A DNA stretch of 64,000 nucleotides, from positions 124,001 to 188,000 of the forward strand of contig NZ_JONM01000006.1 of assembly GCF_000711875.1 (NCBI RefSeq). Direction: 5' to 3'. A model generated the notes under the pieces. The model saw nothing but the letters and a program-made list of their open reading frames with translations. It had not been told where the DNA came from and searched no databases. This DNA is from Andreprevotia chitinilytica DSM 18519. GTDB lineage: Bacteria; Pseudomonadota; Gammaproteobacteria; Burkholderiales; Chitinibacteraceae. The translations under genes and the position numbers were made by a program. Each line of letters begins with the position of its first letter. Within the stretch, counting starts at the first letter, position 1. Positions 34,066 through 44,726 of this stretch are shown here, in pieces.

Positions 34066-35352
34066 ATGCGCCAATCGGACCGCAAGCCAACGATCACGCC
34101 GTACTGGGAATGCTTCCCCAGTTTCTTTGCCTACCCATTCAAGTTCGATGCCTTGTTGCCCCTGCTGTGCTTCGCGCTCGGGTTCGGTGCCTTGCTGTGG
34201 TTGATGGGCTTTGGCCTGTTTGCGGGTTTGGCTTTCCTGCTGTTGCTGGTGAGCTTTTTCCGCTTCGCTTTCTCGGTGCTGGAGCGCAGCGCGCAGGGCT
34301 ACCTGGGCGATAACGTCCTTGCCTTTGAGCACGGTGCAGGTCATCGAGGCCGGCCGTACAAGCATTTTGTGGCGCTGCTGGTGGCTGGCGTGCTGACCTT
34401 TCTGGTCGCCAAGTACGTCGGCCATCTGGCGGCGCAGCTCTTTTCGCTGGTGCTGCTGCTGGCATGGCCGGCGAGCCTGATGCAGCTCACGCTGAGCGAT
34501 AGCCTGCTGGAATCGATCTCGCCCTTGCACCTGTTCGTGCTGATCACACAGATCGGCTTGCCCTATCTGGGCTTATGGGCCTGTATCGGGCTGTTGAGCG
34601 TCAGCTCCGGGTTTGCGGGCAGCTGGCTGCCCAAGCTGCTGGGCACCGGTTTCGTGGCCATCTTCGTCGGCAGTTTTGTGTTCATGTATTTCGTTATCGT
34701 GATGTACCGCCTGATGGGCTACGTGCTGTACCAATACCACGAGCCGCTCGGGCTGTTCGTTCACGTGGAACCGGCGCAGGAAAAGTCGCCACAGGAAGTC
34801 GTCGTCGATGAGGTGAGTGATTTGCTGCAGGCCGGGGATACACGCGGCGCCTTGCTTCGGTTGCGCTCGGCGATCCGCCAGTATCCCTATGATCTGTCGC
34901 TGCAAGATCGGTATATCAAGCTGCTGCTGGCGACGGACGAAGCGGGGGATCTGAAATCCGCTGCCGCTGATTATCTGAATGTGCTGGTGGGGGCAGGTCG
35001 GCTCGCACAAGCGCTGGTGCTGATCGAAACCGTGCAGGCCCGGCATGCCGATTTCGCCCCGCGTGATGGCACGACAGCCTTGGAGCTGGCCCAACTGGCG
35101 CACGATCAGCACAAGACCGCTTTATCGGTGGCGTTGATTCGCGGTTTCGAGCAGCGCTATCCCCGGCATCCGGATGCCGCCGTCGCCATGCTGCTGGCAG
35201 CGCGAATCCTGTGTGAGCGGCAACGCAATGACGCGCAGGCCCGCAAGATGTTATTGGCGTTGCTCAGCCGCTATCCGCAGCACGCGGCGTGTCAGGAAGC
35301 CAGGAAGTTGTTGCTGGTGATCGATCGGTTGGGGAGCACGGCGCAGTCTTGA
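34066..35352 (+). CDS. Polytopic membrane protein with C-terminal TPR-like region
   Basis: 428 residues. Six hydrophobic helices lie between residues 25 and 215. A cytoplasmic C-terminal half of paired helices (about 240-425: EVSDLLQAGDTRGALLRLRS...AIRQYPYDLSLQDRYIKLLL...ARKMLLALLSRYPQHAACQEA) has tetratricopeptide-like periodicity. The family resembles DUF4013-like or uncharacterised Neisseriales proteins, but I cannot name it. TPR regions usually bind partner proteins. The gene stands alone. Confidence 0.72.
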   Translation: MRQSDRKPTITPYWECFPSFFAYPFKFDALLPLLCFALGFGALLWLMGFGLFAGLAFLLLLVSFFRFAFSVLERSAQGYLGDNVLAFEHGAGHRGRPYKHFVALLVAGVLTFLVAKYVGHLAAQLFSLVLLLAWPASLMQLTLSDSLLESISPLHLFVLITQIGLPYLGLWACIGLLSVSSGFAGSWLPKLLGTGFVAIFVGSFVFMYFVIVMYRLMGYVLYQYHEPLGLFVHVEPAQEKSPQEVVVDEVSDLLQAGDTRGALLRLRSAIRQYPYDLSLQDRYIKLLLATDEAGDLKSAAADYLNVLVGAGRLAQALVLIETVQARHADFAPRDGTTALELAQLAHDQHKTALSVALIRGFEQRYPRHPDAAVAMLLAARILCERQRNDAQARKMLLALLSRYPQHAACQEARKLLLVIDRLGSTAQS

Positions 35353-35386
35353 GCTTACGGTGCTTGGGGATGCGGGAATCGAATAT

Positions 35387-35448
35387 GTAGCCCGGACGGC
35401 TGGCCAGCCGGGGTGGCTCCGGTGGCAATGTCTCCCCGTCCGGGCTAC
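35387..35448. repeat. REP-like palindrome, family B (copy 3)
   Basis: Starts GTAGCCCGGACGGC and ends CCCGTCCGGGCTAC. The core is shorter than in the copies at 4540 and 7573. Confidence 0.8.
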
Positions 35449-35459
35449 GTTGACGACTG

Positions 35460-35605
35460 CTTTCTCCCCTCGCCCATTTATGGGAGAGGGGTCGGGGGAG
35501 AGGGGCGTGCCAAGTACAGCGATCGTTGCAAGCACCCTCTCCCTAACTCTCTCCCACTAATAGCTGGGCAAGGCAACGCCTTGCCCGCGAGGGCGAGGGG
35601 AGAAC
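35460..35605. repeat. Dispersed intergenic repeat, family A (copy 3, inverted)
   Basis: Opens CTTTCTCCCCTCGCCC and contains CACCCTCTCCCTAACTCTCT and GGGCAAGGCAACGCCTTGCC. Relative to the copies at 1145 and 16812 it is inverted. It directly follows the family B palindrome. Confidence 0.68.
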
Positions 35606-35614
35606 ATCCGTACC

Positions 35615-37093
35615 TCAAGCCTTGAATGCCGCATCTGCCATCGCCCACTTCACTTCTTCCGCGCGCGGGTAGTGCTGGATCAACAGCCGCCAGCACGCCT
35701 TGGCACGCGTCGTCTCTCCTTGTTCGCGGAACACCAGCCCGGTGCGGTAGAGCAATGCCGGCAGCGCCGGTTGATCCGCTGCCCGCTTGACCAGCATCTG
35801 CAGCAGTGGCTCGCAACTGGTCGCATGCCCGCCGTCGAGCCAGCACGCTGCCAGTCGTAGCCACTGCGGCAGGCTCAGCTTGGGCATGGGCTGACGCTGT
35901 TTCAGAATCCACAACCACGCATCGGCGGAGTCCGGCAGCAAGGCCGTGCGCCCGTCGGCGGTCAGCGCAATCACGCGACTGGCGGCTTTGAAGCGCAGAG
36001 CGGCGTCGGGTTGCAGTTTGGCCGCCCGATAAAAATCGCCCACCAGTTCGACATCGTTGGAGCGTGCATCAGTCAAGGCGGCGTAGGCACGTGCGGCGCG
36101 TTCGAACTCTAGTTTGGACAGCCACTGGGCGGCCTGCTTGCGCTGCACATCATCCCGCTGCGCTTGATCGTCTTGCACCACCTTGTCGGCCGATTGCCAG
36201 CCGCGTTGCCAGCGATAGACCGCCACCAGTGCGGCTCCGGTCAGCAGGCCGGCAAAGTGCGCCATGTAATTGACGTGATCTTTCGGCTCCAGCGTGCGCA
36301 TCAGCGCTTCCTTGAGCAGCCAGATCGGCAGCACCAGCAAGGCGGGCGCGGTGATGGTGCTGAAGTAGACCAGCACCCAGTAAAAGAAGCGGATTTTTCG
36401 CGTGCCGTACAGCACCACGAACATCGCCATCACGCCGGCAATCGCACCGGACGCGCCGAGTGACAACATATACGGCGGCGAGGTGCCGAGCAGATCGGGA
36501 ATCGCAGCCCCCAGGCCCGACAGCAGATAAAACGCCAGAAACAGCCCGGCCCCGAGTGCCATCTCCACCGTGTAACCGACGATGAACAAGATGGCCATAT
36601 TGCCCAGCAGGTGATCGACGCTGCCGTGCATGAACATGTGCATGAAGACGCCAACCGGTTCCGGCGCGGCGGGGCGTAGTGCAAAGCGTTCGGTGAAGAT
36701 CTGTTTGTAGAGTGCTTCGAAATGGCTGCGATCGGCATGCCATTTGTCATAAGTGAGCGAATCCGGCGCGATGACCTGACCGGCCGTGAGCTGGTGTCGG
36801 AAATCCCGGTCGGCCTGTAAGGCCATCACGGCGCGCGGCCAAGTGGTCGCGAAGTCTTTGTTCAGCTCAGTGGCCAGATCATGCTGGCCGGTTTTCTCAA
36901 GATATTTGAGATAGAGCGGCAGTTCGAGCTTGTCCAGGCCGGCCTCGTGATAGAACTCGAACGCGCTGACGCGGCGGGCATCATCGTCGAATTGCAGTCC
37001 GAAATAGATGATGCAGCACACGGCGATGAGCAGCAGGGTGACCCAGGGCGGGCGTCGCCAGTCTGGCTTGGCTGGCAGTGGCAGAATCAGCAT
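35615..37093 (-). CDS. Rhomboid-family intramembrane serine protease with C-terminal helical repeats
   Basis: 492 residues. The rhomboid core has [15 protein letters not shown], the catalytic Ser215 in [11 protein letters not shown] and the catalytic His279 in [10 protein letters not shown]. It cleaves membrane-embedded helices. A long loop (about 35-145) separates helix 1 from the core, and residues 300-492 form a soluble TPR-like helical region ([20 protein letters not shown]). The C-terminal region may select partners. The gene is divergent from groES. Confidence 0.9.
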   Translation of the reverse strand: MLILPLPAKPDWRRPPWVTLLLIAVCCIIYFGLQFDDDARRVSAFEFYHEAGLDKLELPLYLKYLEKTGQHDLATELNKDFATTWPRAVMALQADRDFRHQLTAGQVIAPDSLTYDKWHADRSHFEALYKQIFTERFALRPAAPEPVGVFMHMFMHGSVDHLLGNMAILFIVGYTVEMALGAGLFLAFYLLSGLGAAIPDLLGTSPPYMLSLGASGAIAGVMAMFVVLYGTRKIRFFYWVLVYFSTITAPALLVLPIWLLKEALMRTLEPKDHVNYMAHFAGLLTGAALVAVYRWQRGWQSADKVVQDDQAQRDDVQRKQAAQWLSKLEFERAARAYAALTDARSNDVELVGDFYRAAKLQPDAALRFKAASRVIALTADGRTALLPDSADAWLWILKQRQPMPKLSLPQWLRLAACWLDGGHATSCEPLLQMLVKRAADQPALPALLYRTGLVFREQGETTRAKACWRLLIQHYPRAEEVKWAMADAAFKA

Positions 37094-37230
37094 TCTTCAG
37101 GTATCTCTGTATGTCTGGCGTGATCTTGCCGAAAGATATGCGAGCTGCATGGTGGAGGGCAAGCCGTGCCTGCTCAGCGCCGACAGTCGTTGCGTATGTC
37201 GTGTGGCCGGCATGTTTTTCCACCTCGGCC

Positions 37231-37260
37231 CTTGAAAAGCCCTACTCCCGTCCCTATCAT
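37231..37260 (+). promoter_or_regulatory. Sigma-32-type heat-shock promoter of groESL
   Basis: CTTGAAA at 37231-37237, a 14-base spacer and CCCTATCAT at 37252-37260 match the sigma-32 (RpoH) consensus CTTGAAA-N11-16-CCCCATNT closely. It lies about 100 bases before groES. Confidence 0.8.
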
Positions 37261-37286
37261 TGGCACTCGTTAGCATCGAGTGCTAA
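37260..37286 (+). promoter_or_regulatory. CIRCE operator (HrcA site) of groESL
   Basis: TTGGCACTC, nine bases, GAGTGCTAA: one mismatch from the CIRCE consensus TTAGCACTC-N9-GAGTGCTAA. It abuts the sigma-32 -10 element, so HrcA would block transcription start or early elongation. Control by both systems is inferred from the sites. Confidence 0.92.
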
Positions 37287-37362
37287 CAGCAAATCCGCTG
37301 CACCATCGTGCGCGGAGTTCTTGTCTGCACATGCACAGGTTTTCCAACAGGAGATTGAAAAG

Positions 37363-37653
37363 ATGGGTATTCGTCCCTTGCACGACCGCGTCGTGATCAA
37401 GCGTGTTGAAGCTGAAGAAAAGACCGCATCCGGTATCGTTCTGCCGGGCGCCGCAGCTGAAAAGCCGGATCTGGGCGAAGTCGTTGCCATCGGCACCGGC
37501 AAGCTGCTGGATAACGGCTCGGTTCGTCCGCTCGCGGTCAAGGTTGGCGACAAGGTCATCCTCGGCAAGTACAGCGGCCAATCCGTGAAGGTCAACGGCG
37601 AAGAGCTGCTGGTTGTGCGCGAAGAAGACATCTTCGGCGTGCTCGAAGCCTAA
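37363..37653 (+). CDS. groES: Co-chaperonin GroES
   Basis: 96 residues from [20 protein letters not shown]. The mobile loop ([20 protein letters not shown]) contacts GroEL, and the barrel ends [20 protein letters not shown]. It caps the GroEL ring during folding. AGGAG lies upstream. An in-frame extension to 37078 overlaps the CIRCE and promoter and is not coding. Confidence 0.98.
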   Translation: MGIRPLHDRVVIKRVEAEEKTASGIVLPGAAAEKPDLGEVVAIGTGKLLDNGSVRPLAVKVGDKVILGKYSGQSVKVNGEELLVVREEDIFGVLEA

Positions 37654-37758
37654 GTTCGCTTTGCATCGCGGGTCGATGACGGCATCGCTGCCTCTCGTCC
37701 CGCGTGCCGTGCTGCCTGATTCAACAGGCAACCCAAGAATTCAATGAATCTGGAGTAA

Positions 37759-39405
<1,647 letters not shown>

Positions 39406-39440
39406 GCGTCCGCTACCCGTCGTATCCCAGTCGTACCCAA

Positions 39441-39474
39441 CAAAACGCCACCTTCGGGTGGCGTTTTGTTTTTG
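39441..39474 (+). terminator. Terminator of the groESL operon
   Basis: CAAAACGCCACC and GGTGGCGTTTTG pair around TTCG and are followed by a T run, 36 bases after groEL. Confidence 0.94.
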
Positions 39475-39551
39475 GATCGGACTTTGTAGAGGGGGCGGAG
39501 GTCTGACGTTGGCATTTTGGACTAGGCTGTAAGTCCATACGGGAAGGTGCC

Positions 39552-40073
39552 ATGTCCGATTCCGGCAATGATCTGATCGAAGTGCTTGTCATGTTTGGCA
39601 TCCGGCTGGCGATTGGTGTTGCCTTGATGGTTGCTGCCTATAAAGCGCATCAAATCTTGCTGCTGCCATTTGCAGGCGCGCTCACGGCCATCTTGCTCGC
39701 CAAGCCCATTCTTGAATTGATCCCGGCCATCCATACACGGGTTCGCGTTGCCGTGGCTGACGATGCCGATCACTGGTTGTCCTGGGGCGGATTCACGGTG
39801 CGCGCCTATCGTGATGAGCGCGGGCGCTGGTGGTTCGATGCAGTCGACGTCTATCGTTTGCTCGATCTGACCTGGCCACCGAATCAGGAAGAAGCGGAGC
39901 TTGCGCCAACACAACGTGGCCGGGCCGTGCTCAGTGAGGCATCCATTCATCAATTGCTGAGCGGCAGCAAGCATCCGCTCGCCATGCGGATCAAGGGCTG
40001 GTTCGATCGCGAGATGAAGATTTTGCACCGGATGGGGCAGGGGGGCGTACCGCCTGCCCCATCGCAAGACTGA
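39552..40073 (+). CDS. Small membrane protein with BRO-N-like segment
   Basis: 173 residues after a GGAAGG ribosome site. Two membrane helices at about 10-30 and 34-56 precede a soluble part. The segment WGGFTVRAYRDERGRWWFDA, then VDVYRLLDL, resembles the start of BRO-N domains, which in phage proteins read F-x-vRvi-d-e-dG-x-WFvA-x-DVa-x-x-L. The rest is basic (MRIKGWFDREMKILHRM). A membrane-anchored version is unusual. The BRO-N match is weak and by eye. Confidence 0.6.
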   Translation: MSDSGNDLIEVLVMFGIRLAIGVALMVAAYKAHQILLLPFAGALTAILLAKPILELIPAIHTRVRVAVADDADHWLSWGGFTVRAYRDERGRWWFDAVDVYRLLDLTWPPNQEEAELAPTQRGRAVLSEASIHQLLSGSKHPLAMRIKGWFDREMKILHRMGQGGVPPAPSQD

Positions 40074-40149
40074 CATCGCTTGTCCGCTAGCGGATGCTGG
40101 TCTAGCGTGAACAATCAATTCCTTAGTCTGTGATCCGAAGAGGGATGCC

Positions 40150-41070
40150 ATGGATCGGTTCGTTATCGAAGAACAACTCAGACAATGTCTCGGCGCATAC
40201 CAGGAACATTTCCCGCAGGAACTGGTGGCCCACTACCCGCGCATTGCCAGTCAGATCATTGACCTATGGGGTAGCCGCAATCTGGACATGTATTTTGAAG
40301 AGCTGATGATCGACAGTCGCGGCGACCGTCAGGGGTTTCCATCCTCGGTCGCGCACGAATTGCTCGGTCTGATGCGGGTTTATGATTTGCAGCGCGATAT
40401 TCGTCCGGACGGCATGCCCGACATCTGGGGCCACACCGAGCAGGAACATCTGGAGTTTCGCGAGGCCCGGCCGAAGTTCACCTCCATCACCTTGATCGAG
40501 GCAGCGCAGAAGGGCGAGTTGGAACGGTTCGAGGCCATGGTCAAAACCGGCATCAACTGTGACCGGGCCGATGAGCTGGGCAAAAGCGCGCTGATCTGGG
40601 CGTCGGCTTATGGGCATACCCCGATCGTTGAGCGCCTGATCGAGCTGGCTGCGGAAGTCCATCGCGTCGATCTGGGCGGCTATCAGGCCATCCACTGGGC
40701 GGCGGCCAACGGCCACGTCGATACGCTGAATTGTTTGATCAACCATGGGGCGCATATCAACGCCCAGAACAAGCGCGGCTATACGCCGCTGATGCTGGCG
40801 GCCCAAGGCGTGAAGTTGGGCACGGTATCCCGGTTGCTGGAAGCGGGAGCCGATCCGAACCTGGTCGATGAGGAAAGCAACAATGTGTTGCATCAGGTGT
40901 TGCTCTACGGGCGGCCTGGCGAAACCATCCCGATCCTGACGCTGTTGCTTGAATACAAAGCGGATGTTCAGCGCTCGAACCGGCAGCGGCAGACTCCGCT
41001 GATCATTGCGATGGCGCATACCGAACTGGCTGTGCGCACGCTGTTTTCGCGCCACACCGGTGATAGCTAG
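40150..41070 (+). CDS. Ankyrin-repeat protein
   Basis: 306 residues, no signal peptide. After an alpha-helical N-terminal region (1-115, unassigned), ankyrin repeats begin at about 118: TLIEAAQKGELERFEAMVKT, then ELGKSALIWASAYGHTPIVE, GGYQAIHWAAANGHVDTLNC, KRGYTPLMLAAQGVKLGTVS and later units. Ankyrin repeats bind proteins; the partner is unknown. GAAGAGGG lies upstream of the ATG. Confidence 0.85.
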   Translation: MDRFVIEEQLRQCLGAYQEHFPQELVAHYPRIASQIIDLWGSRNLDMYFEELMIDSRGDRQGFPSSVAHELLGLMRVYDLQRDIRPDGMPDIWGHTEQEHLEFREARPKFTSITLIEAAQKGELERFEAMVKTGINCDRADELGKSALIWASAYGHTPIVERLIELAAEVHRVDLGGYQAIHWAAANGHVDTLNCLINHGAHINAQNKRGYTPLMLAAQGVKLGTVSRLLEAGADPNLVDEESNNVLHQVLLYGRPGETIPILTLLLEYKADVQRSNRQRQTPLIIAMAHTELAVRTLFSRHTGDS

Positions 41071-41082
41071 CGGCGGCTGGCT

Positions 41083-41544
41083 TTAGCCCTGCTGTTGCAA
41101 GCGCAATGCCCGGCGGCGCTCCGCGGTTTGCCAGCGCGCTCGGCTGGCATCGTCGTCTGGCGTTAGCAGCGGAATGGCGGCGGGTTTGCCGTCCTCACCC
41201 ATGGCCACCATCGTGAAGTAGCAGCTGTTGGTATGCCGCACTTCCCGCGTGCGGATGTTCTCCGCCTCCACCCGAATTCCGATTTCCATCGATGTCCGGC
41301 CGGTGTAGTTCACGCTGGCCAGAAACGTCACCAGCTCGCCCACGTGGATCGGTTGCTTGAACAGCACCTGATCGACTGACAGCGTGACCACATAGGTGCC
41401 GGCGTAACGGCTGGCACAGGCGTAGGCCGCTTCATCCAACAGCTTCAGCAATTGCCCGCCGTGCACATTGCCGGAGAAGTTCGCCATCTCCGGCATCATC
41501 AAGACAGTCATCGATAGTTGGTGCTTGGGCTGTTGCTGCTGCAT
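41083..41544 (-). CDS. Acyl-CoA thioesterase (hotdog fold, YciA type)
   Basis: 154 residues from MQQQQPKHQLSMTVLMMPEM. The hotdog signature includes NFSGNVHGGQLLKLLDEAAYACASRYAG split across about residues 22-50 and SVDQVLFKQPIHVGELVTF. The Asp/Glu of LLDEAAY is the likely catalytic acid. It hydrolyses acyl-CoA to free acid and CoA. A GTG 36 bases upstream also opens the frame, but GGAAGGAC favours the ATG at 41544. Confidence 0.88.
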   Translation of the reverse strand: MQQQQPKHQLSMTVLMMPEMANFSGNVHGGQLLKLLDEAAYACASRYAGTYVVTLSVDQVLFKQPIHVGELVTFLASVNYTGRTSMEIGIRVEAENIRTREVRHTNSCYFTMVAMGEDGKPAAIPLLTPDDDASRARWQTAERRRALRLQQQG

Positions 41545-41720
41545 GGCGGCGTCCTTCCAATATGCATTTCGGATATACACGCCAGTGTGGGCCAGTCGGC
41601 AGCAGCTGTCAGCTAGGGTTGTCAGTTAGCCTTGCCGGAGCGATCCAAGGCAGATCGCGAGTACTACCAGGAGATGCTTGGCACGCTGCCGGTTTGAGTC
41701 GCAGGGGTGATCATTCCAAT

Positions 41721-41751
41721 GAAAAACGGGGCCAATCAGCCCCGTTTTGTC
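41721..41751 (-). terminator. Terminator after lipA
   Basis: On the minus strand AAAACGGGGCTG pairs with GGCCCCGTTTTT, followed by a short U tract. It is 12 bases downstream of the lipA stop. Confidence 0.88.
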
Positions 41752-41762
41752 GTGCCAGGGAA

Positions 41763-42746
41763 TCAAATCCCTGCATGATGCGCCTGTTGATCTGCGTGAT
41801 AACTGGATCGAACCATTGCGCCAACCGCAGCATGTTTGAAGCCAAGTTCATAAGCCAGTGTTTCCCACGCCTTGAACTGATCCGGGTGCACGTAGCGGAG
41901 CACCGGCAGGTGGCCGTTGGAAGGCTGCAGGTATTGGCCGATGGTGATCATGTCGATGTCGTGGGCACGCATGTCATGCATGACTTGCACCACTTCTTCA
42001 TCGGTTTCGCCCAAGCCAACCATGATGCCGGATTTGGTTCTCACGTCCGGGTACATCGCCTTGAAGTCTTTCAGCAGCTTGAGCGAGTGCAGGTAATCCG
42101 AACCCGGCCGCGCTTGCTTGTAGAGGCGCGGGGCGGTTTCGAGGTTGTGGTTCATCACGTCCGGCAGGCCGTTGGCGAAGAGTTCCAGTGCGACGTCAAG
42201 ACGGCCGCGGAAGTCCGGCACCAGCACTTCGATCTGGGTGTTCGGGCTCAGATTGCGGGTCTTGCTGATGCAGTCGACGAAGTGTTGTGCACCGCCATCG
42301 CGCAGATCATCGCGATCCACCGAGGTGATGACGACGTAATTGAGCTTGAGCGCCGCGATGGTTTCGGCCAGATGCTGGGGTTCTTCCACATCGAGCGGGT
42401 TCGGGCGGCCGTGGCCGACATCGCAGAACGGGCAACGCCGCGTGCAGATGTCGCCCATGATCATGAAGGTGGCCGTGCCCTTGCCGAAGCACTCGCCGAT
42501 ATTGGGACAGGACGCTTCTTCGCACACCGTATGCAGCTTTTGCGTGCGCAGGATGTCTTTGATTTCGTAGAAGCGGCTGTTGGTATTGGGGGCTTGGACG
42601 CGAATCCAGTCAGGCTTTTTCAGCCGGGTTTCAAGTTGCACCACCTTGATGGGGATGCGGGCGGTTTTGGCTTCGCCCTTGAGTTTTGTGCCCGCTTCCA
42701 TTTTGGTCGGGGCGGCGGTCGGGGCGATCTTGAGTTCTTCAGTCAT
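41763..42746 (-). CDS. lipA: Lipoyl synthase
   Basis: 327 residues. A radical-SAM enzyme that inserts two sulfurs into protein-bound octanoyl groups. It has the auxiliary cluster motif [13 protein letters not shown] and the SAM cluster motif [10 protein letters not shown]. The conserved C-terminal serine context is [14 protein letters not shown]. It is last in the unit, after lipB by about 50 bases. Confidence 0.98.
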   Translation of the reverse strand: MTEELKIAPTAAPTKMEAGTKLKGEAKTARIPIKVVQLETRLKKPDWIRVQAPNTNSRFYEIKDILRTQKLHTVCEEASCPNIGECFGKGTATFMIMGDICTRRCPFCDVGHGRPNPLDVEEPQHLAETIAALKLNYVVITSVDRDDLRDGGAQHFVDCISKTRNLSPNTQIEVLVPDFRGRLDVALELFANGLPDVMNHNLETAPRLYKQARPGSDYLHSLKLLKDFKAMYPDVRTKSGIMVGLGETDEEVVQVMHDMRAHDIDMITIGQYLQPSNGHLPVLRYVHPDQFKAWETLAYELGFKHAAVGAMVRSSYHADQQAHHAGI

Positions 42747-42794
42747 AGGCCTGAATGAGAAAACGCACGGGCTATGTAGCAGGCGTGCGGTTAA

Positions 42795-43475
42795 TCAATT
42801 GATTTGTTGCAGGATTTTGTCGGCCATTTTACCCGCGATGCTGGCGGGTGTCTCGCTGACGCCGAAATCGGCCAATTGCGCCACGCGCAGCCCCTCATAA
42901 CCGCAGGGATTGATCATGTCGAATGGGCCGAGATCCATGTTCACGTTGAGCGACAGGCCGTGAAAACAGCAGCCATTGCGGATGCGCAGGCCGAGCGCGG
43001 CGATCTTCGCTTCGCCCAGATCATCCCGTATGTAAACGCCGGGGGCATCGACCTTGCCGTAGGCTTCGATGTCGTAATCGGCTAATAGCGCGATCACGCT
43101 GTTTTCCAGCCGGCGCACCAGTTCACGCACGCCGATGCCAAGTCGGCGCAGGTCGAGCAAGGTGTAGGCGATCAGCTGGCCGGGGCCGTGGTAAGTCACT
43201 TGCCCGCCCCGGTCGATCTTCACGATGGGAATGTCGCCGCGTTGCAGGATGTGTTCGGGCTTCCCGGCTTGGCCGAGCGTGAAGACGGGGGGGTGTTCCA
43301 GCAGCCAGATTTCGTCCGGCGTGTCGGTTGTGCGAGCATCGGTGAACGTCTGCATGGCATGCCATGTGGATTCGTAGTCGGCTAGTCCGAGCTGGCGCGT
43401 GAGAAGCGGTAGCGCGTCGGCAACCAAGACCTCTTCGTGCGCCGGCCAATCGCCGCCCAGATTTTCTCGCCTCAC
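42795..43475 (-). CDS. lipB: Octanoyltransferase (lipoyl(octanoyl) transferase)
   Basis: About 226 residues. It moves octanoyl from ACP to lipoyl domains, the step before LipA. Motifs: [34 protein letters not shown], the catalytic Lys in [20 protein letters not shown] and the Cys of NPCGYEGL. The frame is open to 43574, but the GTG at 43475 has GAGGAG at good spacing; the core homology begins later, at [12 protein letters not shown]. The exact start is uncertain. Confidence 0.93.
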   Translation of the reverse strand: MRRENLGGDWPAHEEVLVADALPLLTRQLGLADYESTWHAMQTFTDARTTDTPDEIWLLEHPPVFTLGQAGKPEHILQRGDIPIVKIDRGGQVTYHGPGQLIAYTLLDLRRLGIGVRELVRRLENSVIALLADYDIEAYGKVDAPGVYIRDDLGEAKIAALGLRIRNGCCFHGLSLNVNMDLGPFDMINPCGYEGLRVAQLADFGVSETPASIAGKMADKILQQIN

Positions 43476-43500
43476 CCCTAACTCCTCACCCCTCACGGTT

Positions 43501-43806
43501 CTAAAGCACCATTCGCACCAGCGGGCTGGCCCGTAGCGCTGCATCATAGGCGCGGACTTGGTCGGCGGAATCAAAGGTGACCATCATGGTGGCGGCGAAG
43601 TAATTGCCGCCCGTAGAGGCCTTGCTGGTCAGCAGGTTGGGGTTGAAGCCCGGCACGTGCTGCAGGGTGAGTGCCAGGATGGCGGCTTCGAATTCGGCTT
43701 GCGGCACGTTCTTGTTGCTGATGGCCTTGATCGGCAGTTCAACGGGGAAGGTGACCAGTTCTTCGAGCGGCTTGCTCGGGATATCGTTGAAGACGGGTTT
43801 GGTCAT
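43501..43806 (-). CDS. DUF493/YbeD-family protein
   Basis: 101 residues. The ACT-like fold is recognisable from [20 protein letters not shown] and [20 protein letters not shown]. The family sits before lipB in many proteobacteria and may regulate lipoate metabolism, but its function is unproven. The start overlaps the transaminase gene stop by four bases. Confidence 0.9.
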   Translation of the reverse strand: MTKPVFNDIPSKPLEELVTFPVELPIKAISNKNVPQAEFEAAILALTLQHVPGFNPNLLTSKASTGGNYFAATMMVTFDSADQVRAYDAALRASPLVRMVL

Positions 43807-44699
43807 GTTTGATCCAGAGGGCGATCGTGGCCGATGCGCATGACGCCGGCCTTGAATGCTTGATAGTGACGGTAGATGGCTCGATAAATGGGGCCGGGTG
43901 TGCCGTTTCCAACTGGCCGCCCGTCCAGCGAAACGACGGCTAGCACCTCGCGGCTGCTGGATGATAGCCAGACCTCGTTGGCATCGCGCAGCTCGGTTTC
44001 ACTGACTTCGCGGATTTCGATCGGCATGCCGTGCTGGCGAGCCAGTTCGATGATCAGGTCGTAGGTGATGCCGGTCAGCATCAGGTGCGAGGGCGGCGGG
44101 GCGGCGATCACGCCATTTTTGACGATGAAGATATTGCTGGCCGAGCCTTCGATCAGCAGCCCATCACGCAACAGGATGGTTTCGGCCACGCCTTCATCCA
44201 CGCCATGCTGGCGTGCCAGCACGTTTGCCAGCAAGGAAATCGCCTTCACATTGCAGCGCAGCCAGCGTATGTCAGCCATGGTCGCAGCGACCACGCCGTT
44301 TTCGACCAGTGCCGGGGCAGGTGGCGTCAGCGGGTCGGCGAACAGGAATACCGTTGGTTCGACCTTGGCCGGGAAGGCGTGATTACGCGGCCATGCCGGG
44401 CCGCGCGTCACTTGCAGATAGACCGATTGATCGGCACTGGCTTGTTTGGCGATCAGCTCGCCAATGATCGCGGCCCATTCGGCCGGTGTGTGTGGATTCG
44501 GAATCCGTACCGATTCCAGGCTGGTTGCCAGCCGGTTGAGATGCTCAGTGAGCCGGAACGGCTGCCGGTCATAGACCGGGATCACCTCGTAGACGCCGTC
44601 GCCAAACAGAAAGCCGCGATCCAGCACCGACACCTGCAACTGGTCGAGCGGGGCGAAGCGGCCGTTCAGGTAGGCGGTTACCGGCGGTACGTTGAGCAT
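43803..44699 (-). CDS. D-amino-acid transaminase-like class IV aminotransferase
   Basis: 298 residues, PLP-dependent fold type IV. The PLP lysine is in LRCNVKAISLLANVLARQ, the phosphate-binding part in EGSASNIFIVKNG and the start YLNGRFAPLDQLQVSVLDRG. It probably makes D-glutamate or D-alanine for cell wall from 2-oxo acids, which fits its neighbour, a D-Ala carboxypeptidase. Branched-chain activity is a less likely alternative. Confidence 0.9.
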   Translation of the reverse strand: MLNVPPVTAYLNGRFAPLDQLQVSVLDRGFLFGDGVYEVIPVYDRQPFRLTEHLNRLATSLESVRIPNPHTPAEWAAIIGELIAKQASADQSVYLQVTRGPAWPRNHAFPAKVEPTVFLFADPLTPPAPALVENGVVAATMADIRWLRCNVKAISLLANVLARQHGVDEGVAETILLRDGLLIEGSASNIFIVKNGVIAAPPPSHLMLTGITYDLIIELARQHGMPIEIREVSETELRDANEVWLSSSSREVLAVVSLDGRPVGNGTPGPIYRAIYRHYQAFKAGVMRIGHDRPLDQT

Positions 44700-44726
44700 C
44701 TTTTCTTACTCCGAGCGTGGCTCCGT

